Shown: positions 32,020-41,752, counted from the stretch's first letter. The stretch: 64,000 nucleotides of DNA from Glycomyces dulcitolivorans (GCF_003265355.1 NZ_QFRW01000080.1:1-64000), one strand, 5' to 3'. Notes: generated by a model from the sequence alone, not told the origin. Program-made: numbers and translations.

Positions 32020-33738
32020 ATGTCCGAACTCAGCAAGTCCATCGAAAGCGCCGAGAAGGCGAAACCCAAGTGGCCCTGGGCCGCCGGAGCCGCGGCCCTG
32101 GTCCTCATCGCCGGCGTCGCCTGGTTCGGCGCCACCCGCGCCGCAGGTGAGGACGACGCGGGAGCCCAGAGCAGCGAGCCGGTCAGCGGCGGCACGCTCG
32201 AATTCGCCCTCATCGACTACCAGCGCAGCCCCGACCCCCAGTGGGGCACGAACTACGCCGAATCGACCATCGGCAACAACATCACCGACAAGCTCACCTG
32301 GCAGGACCCCGACACCGGCGAGATCACGCCGTGGCTCGCCGAGTCCTGGGAGTACAACGACGACCTCACCGAGTTCACCTTCCACCTCCGCGACGACGTC
32401 ACCTTCAGCGACGGCACCCCGTTCGACTCCGAGGTCGTGAAGGCCAACTTCGACCAGTACGTGCACGGCGACGAGGCCCTGGGCATCAACCCCAACGGCG
32501 CCCAACTGCTCTCGGGCTACATCGAGACGCTCACCCCCGACCCGTACACCGCCGTCGTCCGCTTCGAGCACCCGCTCGCGAGCTTCCTCCAGGCCAGCTC
32601 GTTCACCGCGAACGCCCAGCCCGGGTTCCTCTCCCTCTCCACGCTCGCGCTCAGCGCCGAGGAGCGCACCGACCCGACCAAGATCATCGGCACCGGCCCG
32701 TTCGTCTACGAGTCCTGGGAAGAGCAGGTCAAGACCGTCCTGGTCAAGCGCGAGGGCTACGACTGGTCCCCGCCGGCGCTCGGCCACGACGGCGAGGCCT
32801 ACCTCGACCGGATCGTCTTCAACACCATCCCCGAAGCGAGCGTGCGCACCGGCTCGCTCGTCTCCGGCGAGCTCGACGCGACCCTGGACGTCGGCACCAC
32901 CGACGAGCAGCCGCTGAAGGACCAGGGCTTCGAGATCATCAGCCGCGGCGTCTCGGGCACCTCGATCTTCTTCAACCTGAACTCATCGTTGTTCCCCACC
33001 AACGACATCGCCGTCCGCAAGGCGATCCAGCTGGGCTGGAACCGCGAGGCGATCGAGGACACCGTCCTCACCGACTCCTACTCGATCGCCGACTCGGTCC
33101 TGGCGCCCTCGGTGCAGGGCCATGCCGACTACAGCGACTCGGTCCTGCGCTACGACCCCGACGAGGCGAACCGGCTCCTCGACGAGGCCGGCTGGACGGT
33201 CGGCGACGACGGCATCCGCGTCAAGGACGGCAAGCGCCTCGAAGTGAAGCTCCTGGGGATCAACAACCTCGTCGTGAACAAACCCGCGTACGAGTCGATC
33301 CAGCAGGACCTCAAGGCGATCGGCATCGACCTCCAGCTCACCGTCGTCCCGATCCCCGACTACACCGCCGCGTTCGCGACCGCCGCGACCGACTGGAACG
33401 TGGTGGCCGCCAACCGGTCCCGCAACGACCCGGCCGTCCTCAACCTCCTGTACGGGCCGACCCTCGGGAACGCCTCGTACGTCACCGCGGACTCCACGGG
33501 CGTCGACGCCGCCGAGGTGACCGAGGTGCTCGGGAAGCTGGAGACCACGCTCGACCCGGCCCTGCGCGACGAGTACGCCAAGGCCGCCCAGGACCTCCTG
33601 CTGGAGAAGTACGCCCTGGTCAGCCCGGTCTACAACCCGTCGCAGGTGATCGCGCACGCCGACTACGTGCACGGGATCGTCTTCGACGCCCAGTCCCGCA
33701 ACCACTTCGTGGACGCCTGGAAGGGCAACGGCAAGTGA
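32020..33738 (+). CDS. family-5 solute-binding protein of an ABC importer
   Basis: This 572-aa extracytoplasmic protein has an N-terminal cytoplasmic stretch, one membrane anchor (about residues 19-38) and the DppA/OppA fold (SBP_bac_5): GGTLEFALIDYQRSPDPQW near the start, then YNDDLTEFTFHLRDDVTFSDGTPF. There is no lipobox Cys, so it appears to be anchored by its signal segment rather than by lipid. It is the first structural gene of the long operon after the leader peptide. The ligand is probably an organosulfur or similar small molecule rather than a peptide, judging by the monooxygenase neighbours. Confidence 0.88.
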   Translation: MSELSKSIESAEKAKPKWPWAAGAAALVLIAGVAWFGATRAAGEDDAGAQSSEPVSGGTLEFALIDYQRSPDPQWGTNYAESTIGNNITDKLTWQDPDTGEITPWLAESWEYNDDLTEFTFHLRDDVTFSDGTPFDSEVVKANFDQYVHGDEALGINPNGAQLLSGYIETLTPDPYTAVVRFEHPLASFLQASSFTANAQPGFLSLSTLALSAEERTDPTKIIGTGPFVYESWEEQVKTVLVKREGYDWSPPALGHDGEAYLDRIVFNTIPEASVRTGSLVSGELDATLDVGTTDEQPLKDQGFEIISRGVSGTSIFFNLNSSLFPTNDIAVRKAIQLGWNREAIEDTVLTDSYSIADSVLAPSVQGHADYSDSVLRYDPDEANRLLDEAGWTVGDDGIRVKDGKRLEVKLLGINNLVVNKPAYESIQQDLKAIGIDLQLTVVPIPDYTAAFATAATDWNVVAANRSRNDPAVLNLLYGPTLGNASYVTADSTGVDAAEVTEVLGKLETTLDPALRDEYAKAAQDLLLEKYALVSPVYNPSQVIAHADYVHGIVFDAQSRNHFVDAWKGNGK

Positions 33739-33744
33739 CGGACC

Positions 33745-33770
33745 GCGGCGGCCGGTCGCCCGGCCGCCGC
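33745..33770 (+). terminator. intercistronic hairpin after the binding-protein gene
   Basis: GCGGCGGCCGG (33745-33755) pairs with CCGGCCGCCGC (33760-33770) across TCGC. At this position it likely stabilises the upstream message, or partly terminates, so that binding protein is made in excess over the permeases. Confidence 0.55.
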
Positions 33771-33792
33771 GACCGTCCTGAAAGGAGAACCC

Positions 33793-34743
33793 GTGCTCCG
33801 GTACGCCGCATTGAAGACCGGCCGCGCCCTGTTCGTGGTCTGGGCCGCCTTCACCCTGACCTTCGTCCTGCTGTTCGTGCTCCCCGCGAACCCCGAGGAC
33901 CTCCTGTTCGACCCCACCGAGCTGAACACGATCCCCGAGGAGGTCCGGGAGCAGGTCGCCGCCAACTACGGCTTCGACGAACCCGTTGTGGTGCAGTACT
34001 TCCAGCGCCTCGGCCACGCCCTGGCCGGCGACTTCGGCAACTCGGTCCAGTCCGGGAAGCCCGTCACCGAGGCCGTCCTCGGCGTCCTCCCCAGCACCCT
34101 GATCCTGTCGGCCGGGGCGCTCGCGCTCGCCGCGCTCATCGCCTACGCGATCGCCCTGACCGCGACCTCGACGCGGCGTCCGTGGCTGCGGAACCTCGTC
34201 GAATCGCTGCCGTCGGCCGCCGTCTCGGTGCCGGTGTTCCTGTCCGGCATCCTGCTGCTCCAGGTCTTCGCGTTCCGCCTCGGCTGGTTCCCCGCCTTCG
34301 GATCCGACGGCCCCGCGAGCCTGGTGCTGCCGCTCGTGACGCTCGCGATCCCCGTCTCGGGGCCGATCGCGCAGCTCCTGGTGCGCCGCTTCACCGCCGA
34401 ACTCGAATCGGGGTACGTGACCACGAGCCGTGCCAAGGGCGCCACGCGCGATCAGATCGTCAAGGGCGACGTGTTCCGCAACGCGAGCCTCCCGGCGCTC
34501 ACCATCACCGGCGTCACCTTCGGCAACCTCATCGCCGGATCGGTGATCACCGAGACCGTGTTCGCCCGCGAGGGCATCGGGCGCTTGACGCAGACCGCGA
34601 TCAACACGCTCGATGTGCCTCTCGTGCAAGGGATCGTGGTGCTCGTGGCCGCGAGCTTCGCGCTCATCAACCTCGCCGTCGACCTCGTCTACCCGCTGTT
34701 GGACCCGCGCCTGCGGGCCACGCTCGCGGCCGCGACGGCTTAG
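33793..34743 (+). CDS. ABC importer permease, DppB-type
   Basis: This 316-aa permease has six transmembrane segments. The N-terminal helix and TFVLLFVLPANPEDLL are typical of DppB. The EAA loop (TTSRAKGATRDQIVKGDVFRN, about 214-234) contacts the ATPase. The start is GTG with AAAGGAG upstream. Ends with PLLDPRLR, as is usual for the family. Confidence 0.92.
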   Translation: MLRYAALKTGRALFVVWAAFTLTFVLLFVLPANPEDLLFDPTELNTIPEEVREQVAANYGFDEPVVVQYFQRLGHALAGDFGNSVQSGKPVTEAVLGVLPSTLILSAGALALAALIAYAIALTATSTRRPWLRNLVESLPSAAVSVPVFLSGILLLQVFAFRLGWFPAFGSDGPASLVLPLVTLAIPVSGPIAQLLVRRFTAELESGYVTTSRAKGATRDQIVKGDVFRNASLPALTITGVTFGNLIAGSVITETVFAREGIGRLTQTAINTLDVPLVQGIVVLVAASFALINLAVDLVYPLLDPRLRATLAAATA

Positions 34744-34752
34744 GGGGACGAG

Positions 34753-35592
34753 ATGACCGCAATAGCCGCCCCGCCCGCCGCCCGCCTCGGCGAGCTCGCC
34801 CGCCAACCGGTGCTCGTCGCCGCCTGGATCGTCGTGGCCCTGGCCGTCGGCTGGGCCCTGTTCCCGCAGCTGTTCACCTCCTACAGCCCCTACACGGGCG
34901 ACTCGGGCGCGAGCTTCGCGCCGCCGAGCGCCGATCACTGGTTCGGCACCGACAGGCTCGGCCGCGACCTGTACGCGCGCTGCGTCTACGGCGCCCGCAC
35001 CACGCTCACCGCGACGCTCCTGGCCGTCGTGATCGCCTTCGGCCTCGGCACGGTCATCGGGCTGGTCGCGGGGTACTTCGGGAAGCTCTGGGACAACGTG
35101 ATCATGCGGGTCGTGGACGTGTTCCTGTCGATCCCGAGCCTGCTGCTCGCGATGGTCGTGGTCTCCGTCCTCGGCTACTCCGCCAACAACATCGCGCTCG
35201 CGGTCGGCATCTCCTCGATCGCCTCGTTCGCGCGGGTCATGCGCTCCGAGGTGCTCGCGGTCGTGAACCAGGACTACGTGAAGGCCGCGTACGGCGCCGG
35301 CGTCGGCCGCCTCGCGGTGATGGTCCGGCACGTCGTCCCGAACTCGCTCAGCTCCGTGATCGCCTTGGCGGCCTTGGAGGTCGGCACCGCCGTCCTCGCC
35401 GTGGCCTCGCTCGGGTTCCTCGGGTACGGCTCGCCGCCGCCCGAGCCAGAGTGGGGGCTCCTGGTCGCCGAGGGCCGCGACTTCGTCGCCGTCCACCCGT
35501 GGATCTCGATCCTGCCGGGCGCGGCGCTCGCGCTCGTCGTGATCGCCGCGCACCGCATCAGCACCTCGCTCAGGAAGGACCCGCGACGATGA
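34753..35592 (+). CDS. ABC importer permease, DppC-type
   Basis: This 279-aa permease has HWFGTDRLGRDLYARCVYGAR (about residues 61-81), the DppC signature, and an EAA loop at VNQDYVKAAYGAGVGRLAVM. About six membrane segments are visible. GGGGGACG precedes the ATG. It overlaps the ATPase gene by 4 nt (ATGA). Confidence 0.93.
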   Translation: MTAIAAPPAARLGELARQPVLVAAWIVVALAVGWALFPQLFTSYSPYTGDSGASFAPPSADHWFGTDRLGRDLYARCVYGARTTLTATLLAVVIAFGLGTVIGLVAGYFGKLWDNVIMRVVDVFLSIPSLLLAMVVVSVLGYSANNIALAVGISSIASFARVMRSEVLAVVNQDYVKAAYGAGVGRLAVMVRHVVPNSLSSVIALAALEVGTAVLAVASLGFLGYGSPPPEPEWGLLVAEGRDFVAVHPWISILPGAALALVVIAAHRISTSLRKDPRR

Positions 35593-37238
35593 CCGAGGAC
35601 CCGCTGCTCCGCATCGACGACCTCACGGTCGAATACAAGTCCGCCAGGCACTGGGCGCCCGCCGTCCGCGGCGCCTCGCTGCGGGTCGAACCGGGCGAGT
35701 TCGTCTCGCTCGTCGGCGAATCCGGCTCCGGCAAGACCACGCTGGTCCAGGCCGCGCTCGGACTCCTGCCGCCATCGGCGCGCCAGAGCGCCGGGACCGT
35801 CCACTACTCCGATGTGGACGTCACCGGCTGGAGCGACCGGCGCATGGCCCTCGTGCGCGGCAACTACGTCGGCTTCATCCCGCAGGACCCGAACACCTCG
35901 CTGAACCCGGTCAAGAAGATCGGGCAGCAGGTCATCGAGGCCGTGCGCTTCAACGAGAAGCAGAAGCGGGACGCGGCGGCGTGGAAGGAGGCCGCCCTGG
36001 AGAGCCTGCGCACGGCCGGGCTCGCCGACGCCGAACGCGTCTTTGCCCAGTACCCGCACGAGCTGTCGGGCGGCATGAAGCAGCGCGCGCTCATCGCGAT
36101 CGCGCTGGCGGGCAAGCCGAAGCTCATCCTCGCCGACGAACCCACGAGCGCCCTCGACGTCACGGTCCAGCAGCGCATCCTCGACCACCTCGCCGGGCTC
36201 CGCGTAGACCTCGGCATCGGCATCCTCCTGGTCACGCACGACCTCGGCGTCGCACTCGACCGCTCCGACCGCATCGCGGTCATGCAGGGCGGCGAGATCG
36301 TTGAGGAGGGCCCCGTCGCCGAGGTCATCGAGCACGCCGCCGACCCGTACACGCGGCGCCTCCTCGACGCCGCCCCCGCCCGCCACACCGGCCGGCTCGA
36401 ACCCGCCACCGGCACGCGTGCCGAGGACCAGCCGATCGCCCTGCGCGCGAACGACATCGAGAAGACGTATCGGCTGAGGGGCCGCGGCCGCCGCGAACTG
36501 CGCGCCCTCGGCGGCGTCGACCTCGAAGTGCGCCAAGGCACCACGCACGCGATCGTCGGCGAGTCCGGCGCCGGCAAGTCCACCCTCGCGCGCATCCTCG
36601 TCGGCTTCGACGCCCCCGACGCCGGCACCGTCCACCTCGGCGACCGCGAACTCACCGGCCTGGGCCACCGGCAGCTGCGCGAGCTGCGCAGCGACCTCCA
36701 GTTCGTGTTCCAGAACCCGTTCACCTCCCTCGACCCGCGGTTCACCGTCGAGAAGATCGTCGCCGAACCATTGCGCGCCTTCAAGATCCCCGGCGACCGC
36801 CGCTCGCGGGTCGTGCAGCTGCTGGAGGCGGTGGCCCTCGACGAGTCCCACCTCGGCCGCCTGCCCGCCGAGCTCTCCGGCGGCCAGCGCCAGCGCGTCG
36901 CCATCGCGCGGGCGCTCGCGCTCAATCCGGAGGTCCTGGTCCTGGACGAGGCGGTGAGCGCCCTCGACGTGTCGGTCCAGGCGCAGATCCTCCAGCTCCT
37001 GGTGGACCTCCAGGGGGAGTTCGGGCTCGCGTACGTGTTCGTGACCCACGACCTCGGGGTGGTCCGCCTCATCGCCGACGACGTCACGGTGATGAAGGAC
37101 GGCGCGGTGGTCGAGTCCGGCCCGGCCGTGAAGGTCTTCGAGGCGCCCGCCCAGGACTACACCCGGGAGCTGCTGGCCGCGGTCCCCGGCGCCCGGCTCG
37201 CACCCGCGAACGTCCGATTAGGAGACTGCCGTGTCTGA
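35589..37238 (+). CDS. fused dual ABC ATPase, DppD-DppF type
   Basis: This 549-aa protein carries two complete nucleotide-binding domains in one chain. The first has GESGSGKTT, then LSGGMKQR, then ILADEPTSALD. The second has GESGAGKST, then LSGGQRQR, then VLDEAVSALD. The open frame extends thousands of bases upstream, but the ATG coupled to the permease stop at 35589 is the start. It powers the importer formed by the two permeases. Its last 8 bases overlap the GTG of the next gene. Confidence 0.93.
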   Translation: MTEDPLLRIDDLTVEYKSARHWAPAVRGASLRVEPGEFVSLVGESGSGKTTLVQAALGLLPPSARQSAGTVHYSDVDVTGWSDRRMALVRGNYVGFIPQDPNTSLNPVKKIGQQVIEAVRFNEKQKRDAAAWKEAALESLRTAGLADAERVFAQYPHELSGGMKQRALIAIALAGKPKLILADEPTSALDVTVQQRILDHLAGLRVDLGIGILLVTHDLGVALDRSDRIAVMQGGEIVEEGPVAEVIEHAADPYTRRLLDAAPARHTGRLEPATGTRAEDQPIALRANDIEKTYRLRGRGRRELRALGGVDLEVRQGTTHAIVGESGAGKSTLARILVGFDAPDAGTVHLGDRELTGLGHRQLRELRSDLQFVFQNPFTSLDPRFTVEKIVAEPLRAFKIPGDRRSRVVQLLEAVALDESHLGRLPAELSGGQRQRVAIARALALNPEVLVLDEAVSALDVSVQAQILQLLVDLQGEFGLAYVFVTHDLGVVRLIADDVTVMKDGAVVESGPAVKVFEAPAQDYTRELLAAVPGARLAPANVRLGDCRV

Positions 37239-38487
37239 TCATCTGCACCTCAACGTGAACATCCTCAACGCGGGCGTCTTCGGCGGCTCGTGGCGGCTCC
37301 CGGGCACCGACGCCCTCGCGAGCTACGGGATCGAGCACTACACGTCGATCGCGAAGAAGGCCGAGGCCGCGAAGCTCGACGCGGTCTTCCTCGCCGACGG
37401 CCCGCTCCTGGACCCGTCGATCCGCCACCGCGCCGGCAACAACCTGGAGCCGACCACGGTCCTCGCGCGCATCGCTGCCCAGACCGAGCGCATCGGGCTC
37501 ATCGGCACGCTCTCCTCCTCCTACAACGACCCCGACGAGCTGGCCCGCCGCCTCGGCGACCTCGATTACGTCGCCGGCGGCCGCTTCGGCTGGAACGTGG
37601 TCACCACGGCCGGCCCGGTCGCGGCCCGGAACTTCGGGCGCTCTGGGGAGCCCGAGCACGCGTCCCGCTACGCGCGGGCGGCTGAGTTCACCGAGCACGT
37701 GGTGGCCTCGTGGGCCGCCCGGGCCGGCCTCGTCTCGCCCCAGGGCCGCCCGGTGGTGGTCCAGGCGGGCGGGTCGAGCGACGGCCGCAAGCTCGCCTCA
37801 CGGGTCGCTGAGGTCGTGTTCTCCGCTGACCAGGACCTGGACCACGCGCGGGCGTTCCGGGCGGAGTTGCGCGCTGGTGCGGTTCGGTACGGGCGACGCC
37901 CGGAGGACCTGGTGGTCCTGCCGGGGTTGTCGACGGTGATCGGCTCGACCGAGGTGGAGGCCAAGGCCCGCAGGGATCTTCTCGACGACCTGATCCCGGA
38001 GGTGTACGGGCGCGGCCGGCTGTCGGGCCAGCTCGGGTTCTCTGTCGACGAGCTGGAGGACGACGAGCCGTTCCCTCTAGATCGGCTGCGGGACCCCGAC
38101 GTGGTTGGCGGTTCGCAGACGTTCTACGGGATGGTGAAGGGCATCGTGGAGCGCGAGCGCCCGACCCTGCGGCAGCTGCTGCGCAAACTCGGCGGCGGCT
38201 TCGGGCACCGGATCGTGACCGGGACGCCCGAGCAGATCGCTGACGACATCGAGCTGTGGTTCCGCGCTGGCGCGGCCGACGGGTTCAACGTGATGCCCGA
38301 TGTCCTGCCATCGGGCTTCGACGACTTCGCCGACCATGTGGTGCCTGAACTTCAGCGCCGCGGCCTGTTCCGCCGCGAGTACGAAGGAGCCACGCTGCGC
38401 GCCCACCTGGGCCTGGGCCTCCCCGCAGCGCCGGAACCCGGCTCGGTCCGGGCCCTGTTCGTCCAGACTTCGGAGGTCGCATCATGA
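37231..38487 (+). CDS. LLM monooxygenase of the NtaA/SnaA/DszA family
   Basis: This 418-aa FMNH2-dependent oxygenase has the family layout LNVNILNAGVFGGSWRLPG, then AEAAKLDAVFLADGP, then RFGWNVVTTAG and ARNFG. DszA/SnaA relatives oxidise sulfones or other small molecules; this one is probably part of organosulfur breakdown. The GTG start overlaps the ATPase gene by 8 nt, and the stop overlaps the next ATG (ATGA). It requires reduced flavin, probably from the nitroreductase-family gene at the end of the operon. Confidence 0.88.
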   Translation: MSDHLHLNVNILNAGVFGGSWRLPGTDALASYGIEHYTSIAKKAEAAKLDAVFLADGPLLDPSIRHRAGNNLEPTTVLARIAAQTERIGLIGTLSSSYNDPDELARRLGDLDYVAGGRFGWNVVTTAGPVAARNFGRSGEPEHASRYARAAEFTEHVVASWAARAGLVSPQGRPVVVQAGGSSDGRKLASRVAEVVFSADQDLDHARAFRAELRAGAVRYGRRPEDLVVLPGLSTVIGSTEVEAKARRDLLDDLIPEVYGRGRLSGQLGFSVDELEDDEPFPLDRLRDPDVVGGSQTFYGMVKGIVERERPTLRQLLRKLGGGFGHRIVTGTPEQIADDIELWFRAGAADGFNVMPDVLPSGFDDFADHVVPELQRRGLFRREYEGATLRAHLGLGLPAAPEPGSVRALFVQTSEVAS

Positions 38488-39425
38488 GCACGTTCGTCCA
38501 ACTGGCTTTCGCGGTCGGCGAGCCCGCCGGGCGCGGTGGGCCAGCGGTGCTGAGCCTGGCCGACGCCCGTGTCGCGGCTGCGCTGGCCGAGCAGACCGGC
38601 GTCGCCGCGATCCGGCTGCTCGACCGTGCGGTGGCGGGCCAGGCCCTCGAACCGACGGTCGCCGCCGCGTATCTCGCAGGCGCGCATGGCATCGCGTTCG
38701 TCCCCGAGCTGTCGACCACCGGAAACGCACCCTACAACGCGGCCCGCAGACTCCTGTCGATCGACCGCGCCACCGGCGGCCGCCTCGGCGTCGCGCTCCT
38801 GCCCGGGGTCGGCGACGAGGTCAGCGACGCGGGGCGTCCGGTCGCAGCCGATTCGGTCGAGCGCTGGCGCGAGTACGCGGGTGTGCTGACGCGGCTGTGG
38901 GAGTCGTTCCCGCGCGAGGCGCTGGTGGGGGACCAGGAGGCGGCGCTGTTCGCCGACGACGAGCTCATCCACCCGATCGGCCACGAGGGCGACCTCTACC
39001 GGGTCGCGGGGCCGATCGACGGCCCTTCTTCGGTGCAGGGCCGTCCGGTGATCGTCGCCGACCTGGCCGCGACCGGCTGGGCGGCGGTCGCGGCCGCCGC
39101 CGACGCGGTCGTGGTCGAACGCGCCGACACCCCGGAAGCCGATGCGGCCCTGGCGGATGCACTGCGGACCGCGGGGCTGCCCCGCTCGGAGACCGCGCTC
39201 ATCGGCCGAGTGCCGATCACCGACCTCACCGACCCCGCGGGACTCGCCGCCGAACTCCACGCCTGGGCCGAAACCGACCGCCTCGACGGACTGGAGCTGG
39301 TCCCCACCGGCGACCTCGAAGCGGTCTCGGCAGTCCTACGGGAGCTGGTCCCGCTCCTCATCGATCCGGCTCCGGCCCCAACCCTGCGCGCCGCCTTCGG
39401 TCTGCGCGAGGCGGTGGCGTCATGA
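38484..39425 (+). CDS. divergent LLM-like protein
   Basis: This 313-aa protein retains the luciferase-like barrel pattern (VQLAFAVGEPAG, then VAAALAEQTGVAAIRLLD, then GRLGVALLPGVGDE and ESFPREALVGD) but is shorter than active LLM oxygenases and poorly conserved at the flavin site. It may be an accessory or degenerate LLM subunit. It is coupled on both sides by 4-nt overlaps, to the DszA-like gene and to a 33-aa ORF. Confidence 0.78.
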   Translation: MSTFVQLAFAVGEPAGRGGPAVLSLADARVAAALAEQTGVAAIRLLDRAVAGQALEPTVAAAYLAGAHGIAFVPELSTTGNAPYNAARRLLSIDRATGGRLGVALLPGVGDEVSDAGRPVAADSVERWREYAGVLTRLWESFPREALVGDQEAALFADDELIHPIGHEGDLYRVAGPIDGPSSVQGRPVIVADLAATGWAAVAAAADAVVVERADTPEADAALADALRTAGLPRSETALIGRVPITDLTDPAGLAAELHAWAETDRLDGLELVPTGDLEAVSAVLRELVPLLIDPAPAPTLRAAFGLREAVAS

Positions 39426-39523
39426 CCGCCCACCGGCCACAGCCTCCGGGCCGAAGTTTCGGCTCCGCCCCCTCCCCGCGCCTGCGTGCGGGCCGCTTCT
39501 ACCGGAAGGCGATCGCATCGTGA
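39422..39523 (+). CDS. 33-aa micro-ORF bridging two operon genes
   Basis: This ORF starts with ATG inside the stop of the LLM-like gene (ATGA at 39422-39425) and stops inside the GTG of the oxygenase gene (GTGA at 39520-39523). The basic, proline-rich peptide ends in GRFYRKAIAS. About 27 of its 33 codons end in G or C, as in its neighbours. It exactly fills what would otherwise be a 94-bp gap, and it keeps ribosomes coupled along the operon. A coupling device or a real small protein are both possible. Confidence 0.5.
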   Translation: MTAHRPQPPGRSFGSAPSPRLRAGRFYRKAIAS

Positions 39524-40704
39524 CCTCCGAATACACCGTCGCCGGCATCCGCATTGCAATCTCACCGGTCCTCGACCGGCTCCGCGAGGGCGCCGCCGAG
39601 CGCGAGCGTGAGCGCCAGTACGCCTTCGAGGAAGTGAAAGCCCTTGCGGCCGAGCGCATCACCCTCACCGGCATCGCCGAGGCGGACGGCGGCGCTGGCG
39701 GGACCGTGCGCGACGTCGCCGACCTGGTCATCGCGATCGCCCGCGCCGACTCCAACGTCGCCCAGGCCCTGCGCTCCAGCTTCCTGACCGCCAACCAGGT
39801 CGCCTCCCGCACCGACCTGCCGCACCGCGACGTCATCCTCCGGCGCCTCCTCGACGGACATCTCTTCGCGGGCACCGCGAACGAGCGCTCCGGCGGCGCC
39901 AGCGGCTCCGTGCACACCGTGCTCCATCGCGACGGCGAGGACTGGATCGTCGACGGCGAGAAGTACTACTCCACGGGCGGCCTCTACGCGGACTGGTTCA
40001 CCGGGTCCGCGAAGAGCGAGGATGGGACCGTGTACGGCTTCACCGTCCCGGTCGACCGCGCGGGGGTCGAGCGGCTCGACGACTTCGACGCGGTCGGGCA
40101 GCGCCTCACCGCCAGCGGCACCACCCGCCTGAACGCCGTCCGCGTCGGCGCCGACGAGGTCGTCGCCCGGGACAACTCGCGGCTCGACATCCCGTGGCTG
40201 GGGGCGTTCGCGCAGCTGTACCTGTCGGCGATCGAGGCGGGGATCGCCGCGGCCGCGCTCGACGACGCGTCCTGGTTCGCCCGCGAGAAGGCCAGGCCCA
40301 TCAAGCACTCCAGCGCCGATAAGTCCACTGAGGACCCGTATGTGCGGGAGACGGTGGGCCAGATCGCGTCGCGCGCCCACGCCGCGCGCTCGGTGGTGCT
40401 CCTGGCCGCCGAGGCGATCGAGGCCACCCGCGGGCTCACCGGCGCCGAGGCCCGCGCGGCCGGCGTCGAAGCGTCCGTCACGGTCGCGCAGACCGGCGTG
40501 ATCGCGATCGAGTCCGCGCTCAAGGCCGCTGAGCTGGTGTTCGACGTCGCCGGAGGCTCGATCACCAACCGGTCGCTCGGCTTCGACCGGCACTGGCGCA
40601 ACGCCCGCACCGTCGCCAACCACAATCCGCGCCAGTGGAAGGCCGCCGTGGTCGGCGCCTACCGCATCTCCGGCGAGGAACCGCCCACGACCGGTCTCTT
40701 CTGA
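39520..40704 (+). CDS. acyl-CoA dehydrogenase-fold monooxygenase, DszC/SfnB-like
   Basis: This 394-aa flavoprotein has the acyl-CoA dehydrogenase fold but the C-terminal signature of the DszC/SfnB monooxygenase branch (LGFDRHWRNARTVANHNPRQ, about 358-377). It lacks an obvious catalytic Glu base. DszC-type enzymes use FMNH2 and oxygen to form sulfoxides or sulfones. It is coupled to the 33-aa ORF by GTGA. The long open frame upstream of 39520 is a shadow. Confidence 0.86.
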   Translation: MTSEYTVAGIRIAISPVLDRLREGAAERERERQYAFEEVKALAAERITLTGIAEADGGAGGTVRDVADLVIAIARADSNVAQALRSSFLTANQVASRTDLPHRDVILRRLLDGHLFAGTANERSGGASGSVHTVLHRDGEDWIVDGEKYYSTGGLYADWFTGSAKSEDGTVYGFTVPVDRAGVERLDDFDAVGQRLTASGTTRLNAVRVGADEVVARDNSRLDIPWLGAFAQLYLSAIEAGIAAAALDDASWFAREKARPIKHSSADKSTEDPYVRETVGQIASRAHAARSVVLLAAEAIEATRGLTGAEARAAGVEASVTVAQTGVIAIESALKAAELVFDVAGGSITNRSLGFDRHWRNARTVANHNPRQWKAAVVGAYRISGEEPPTTGLF

Positions 40705-40726
40705 CAACCCCTTCGAAAGGAACGAC

Positions 40727-41752
40727 ATGACCCTCGAAGCCACCCGCGTCCTCGGCCGCACCGGCGTCCCGCTCACTCCGCTCACCTTGGGCGCCATGAA
40801 CTTCGGCGGCGCCCAGGAGGAGGGCGAGAGCATCCGCATCATCCACGCCGCCCTCGACGCCGGGATCAACGCGGTCGACACCGCCGACGTGTACACCCAA
40901 GGCCGCTCGGAGGAGGTCGTCGGCAAGGCGATCAAGGACCGCCGCGACGACCTGTTCCTGGCCACCAAGTTCCACGGCCAGATCGGCGACAACCCGCTGC
41001 ACAAGGGCAACTCGCGCCGCTGGATCCGCCAGGCCGTCGAGCACTCCCTGCGCCGCCTCGGCACCGACCACATCGACCTGTACCAGGCCCACCGGCCCGA
41101 CCCGGCCACCGACCTCCTCGAAACCCTCCAGGCCCTCAACGACCTGATCCGCGAAGGGAAGATCCGCTACTACGGCACCTCGGTCTTCCCCGCGCACCAG
41201 CAGGTCGAGGCCCACTGGCTGGCCGAGAAGCACGGCCTGGTCGCCCCGCACACCGAGCAGCTGCCGTACTCGCTGCTCATCCGCTCGGTCGAGCGCGAGG
41301 TCTTCCCCGTGGTCGAGAAGTACGGGGTCGGCGTCATCTCCTACGGCCCGCTCGCCGCGGGCTGGCTCTCGGGCAAGTACCGCCTCGGCGGCGCGCAGCC
41401 CGAGTCGGCGCGGTCCGGGCTCATCCCGGGCCGGTTCGACATCGAGGCCCCGCAGAACGAGCGCAAGCTCGCCGCCGCCGACGCGCTGGCCGTCCTCGCG
41501 GAGGAGAGCGGCCTGACCCTGGTCGACCTCGCGATCGCGTTCGCGCTCAACCACCCCGCGATCTCCAGCGTCATCATCGGCCCGCGCACCCAGGAGCACC
41601 TCGACGCCTACCTCAAGGCCGTCGACGTGCAGCTCAGCGACGAAATCCTGGACCGGATCGACGAGATCGTCGCCCCCGGCACGCACTTCCTCGAACGCGA
41701 CACCGGCCGGGACACGCCGTCCCTCCAGCCGTCCGCCCTCCGCCGCAAGTAA
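40727..41752 (+). CDS. aldo/keto reductase
   Basis: This 341-aa NADPH-dependent reductase has a TIM barrel with the catalytic tetrad region NAVDTADVYTQGRSEE (Asp/Tyr), the Lys in FLATKFHG, and the His in LYQAHRPDP. The C-terminal NADP-binding SSVIIGPRTQEHLD is present. GAAAGG precedes the ATG. It probably processes an aldehyde or ketone released by the monooxygenases of the operon. Confidence 0.92.
   Translation: MTLEATRVLGRTGVPLTPLTLGAMNFGGAQEEGESIRIIHAALDAGINAVDTADVYTQGRSEEVVGKAIKDRRDDLFLATKFHGQIGDNPLHKGNSRRWIRQAVEHSLRRLGTDHIDLYQAHRPDPATDLLETLQALNDLIREGKIRYYGTSVFPAHQQVEAHWLAEKHGLVAPHTEQLPYSLLIRSVEREVFPVVEKYGVGVISYGPLAAGWLSGKYRLGGAQPESARSGLIPGRFDIEAPQNERKLAAADALAVLAEESGLTLVDLAIAFALNHPAISSVIIGPRTQEHLDAYLKAVDVQLSDEILDRIDEIVAPGTHFLERDTGRDTPSLQPSALRRK

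Noticed and set aside
33000-35553. Long minus-strand open frame opposite the ABC importer genes
   Set aside because: Absence of stops opposite high-GC genes is expected; composition is Gly/Glu/Arg/Asp-rich with no motif and no binding site.
32241-35588. Open frame of more than 1100 codons upstream of the dual ABC ATPase
   Set aside because: It overlaps the binding-protein and permease genes in another frame and is Arg-rich; the true gene starts at the coupled ATG at 35589.
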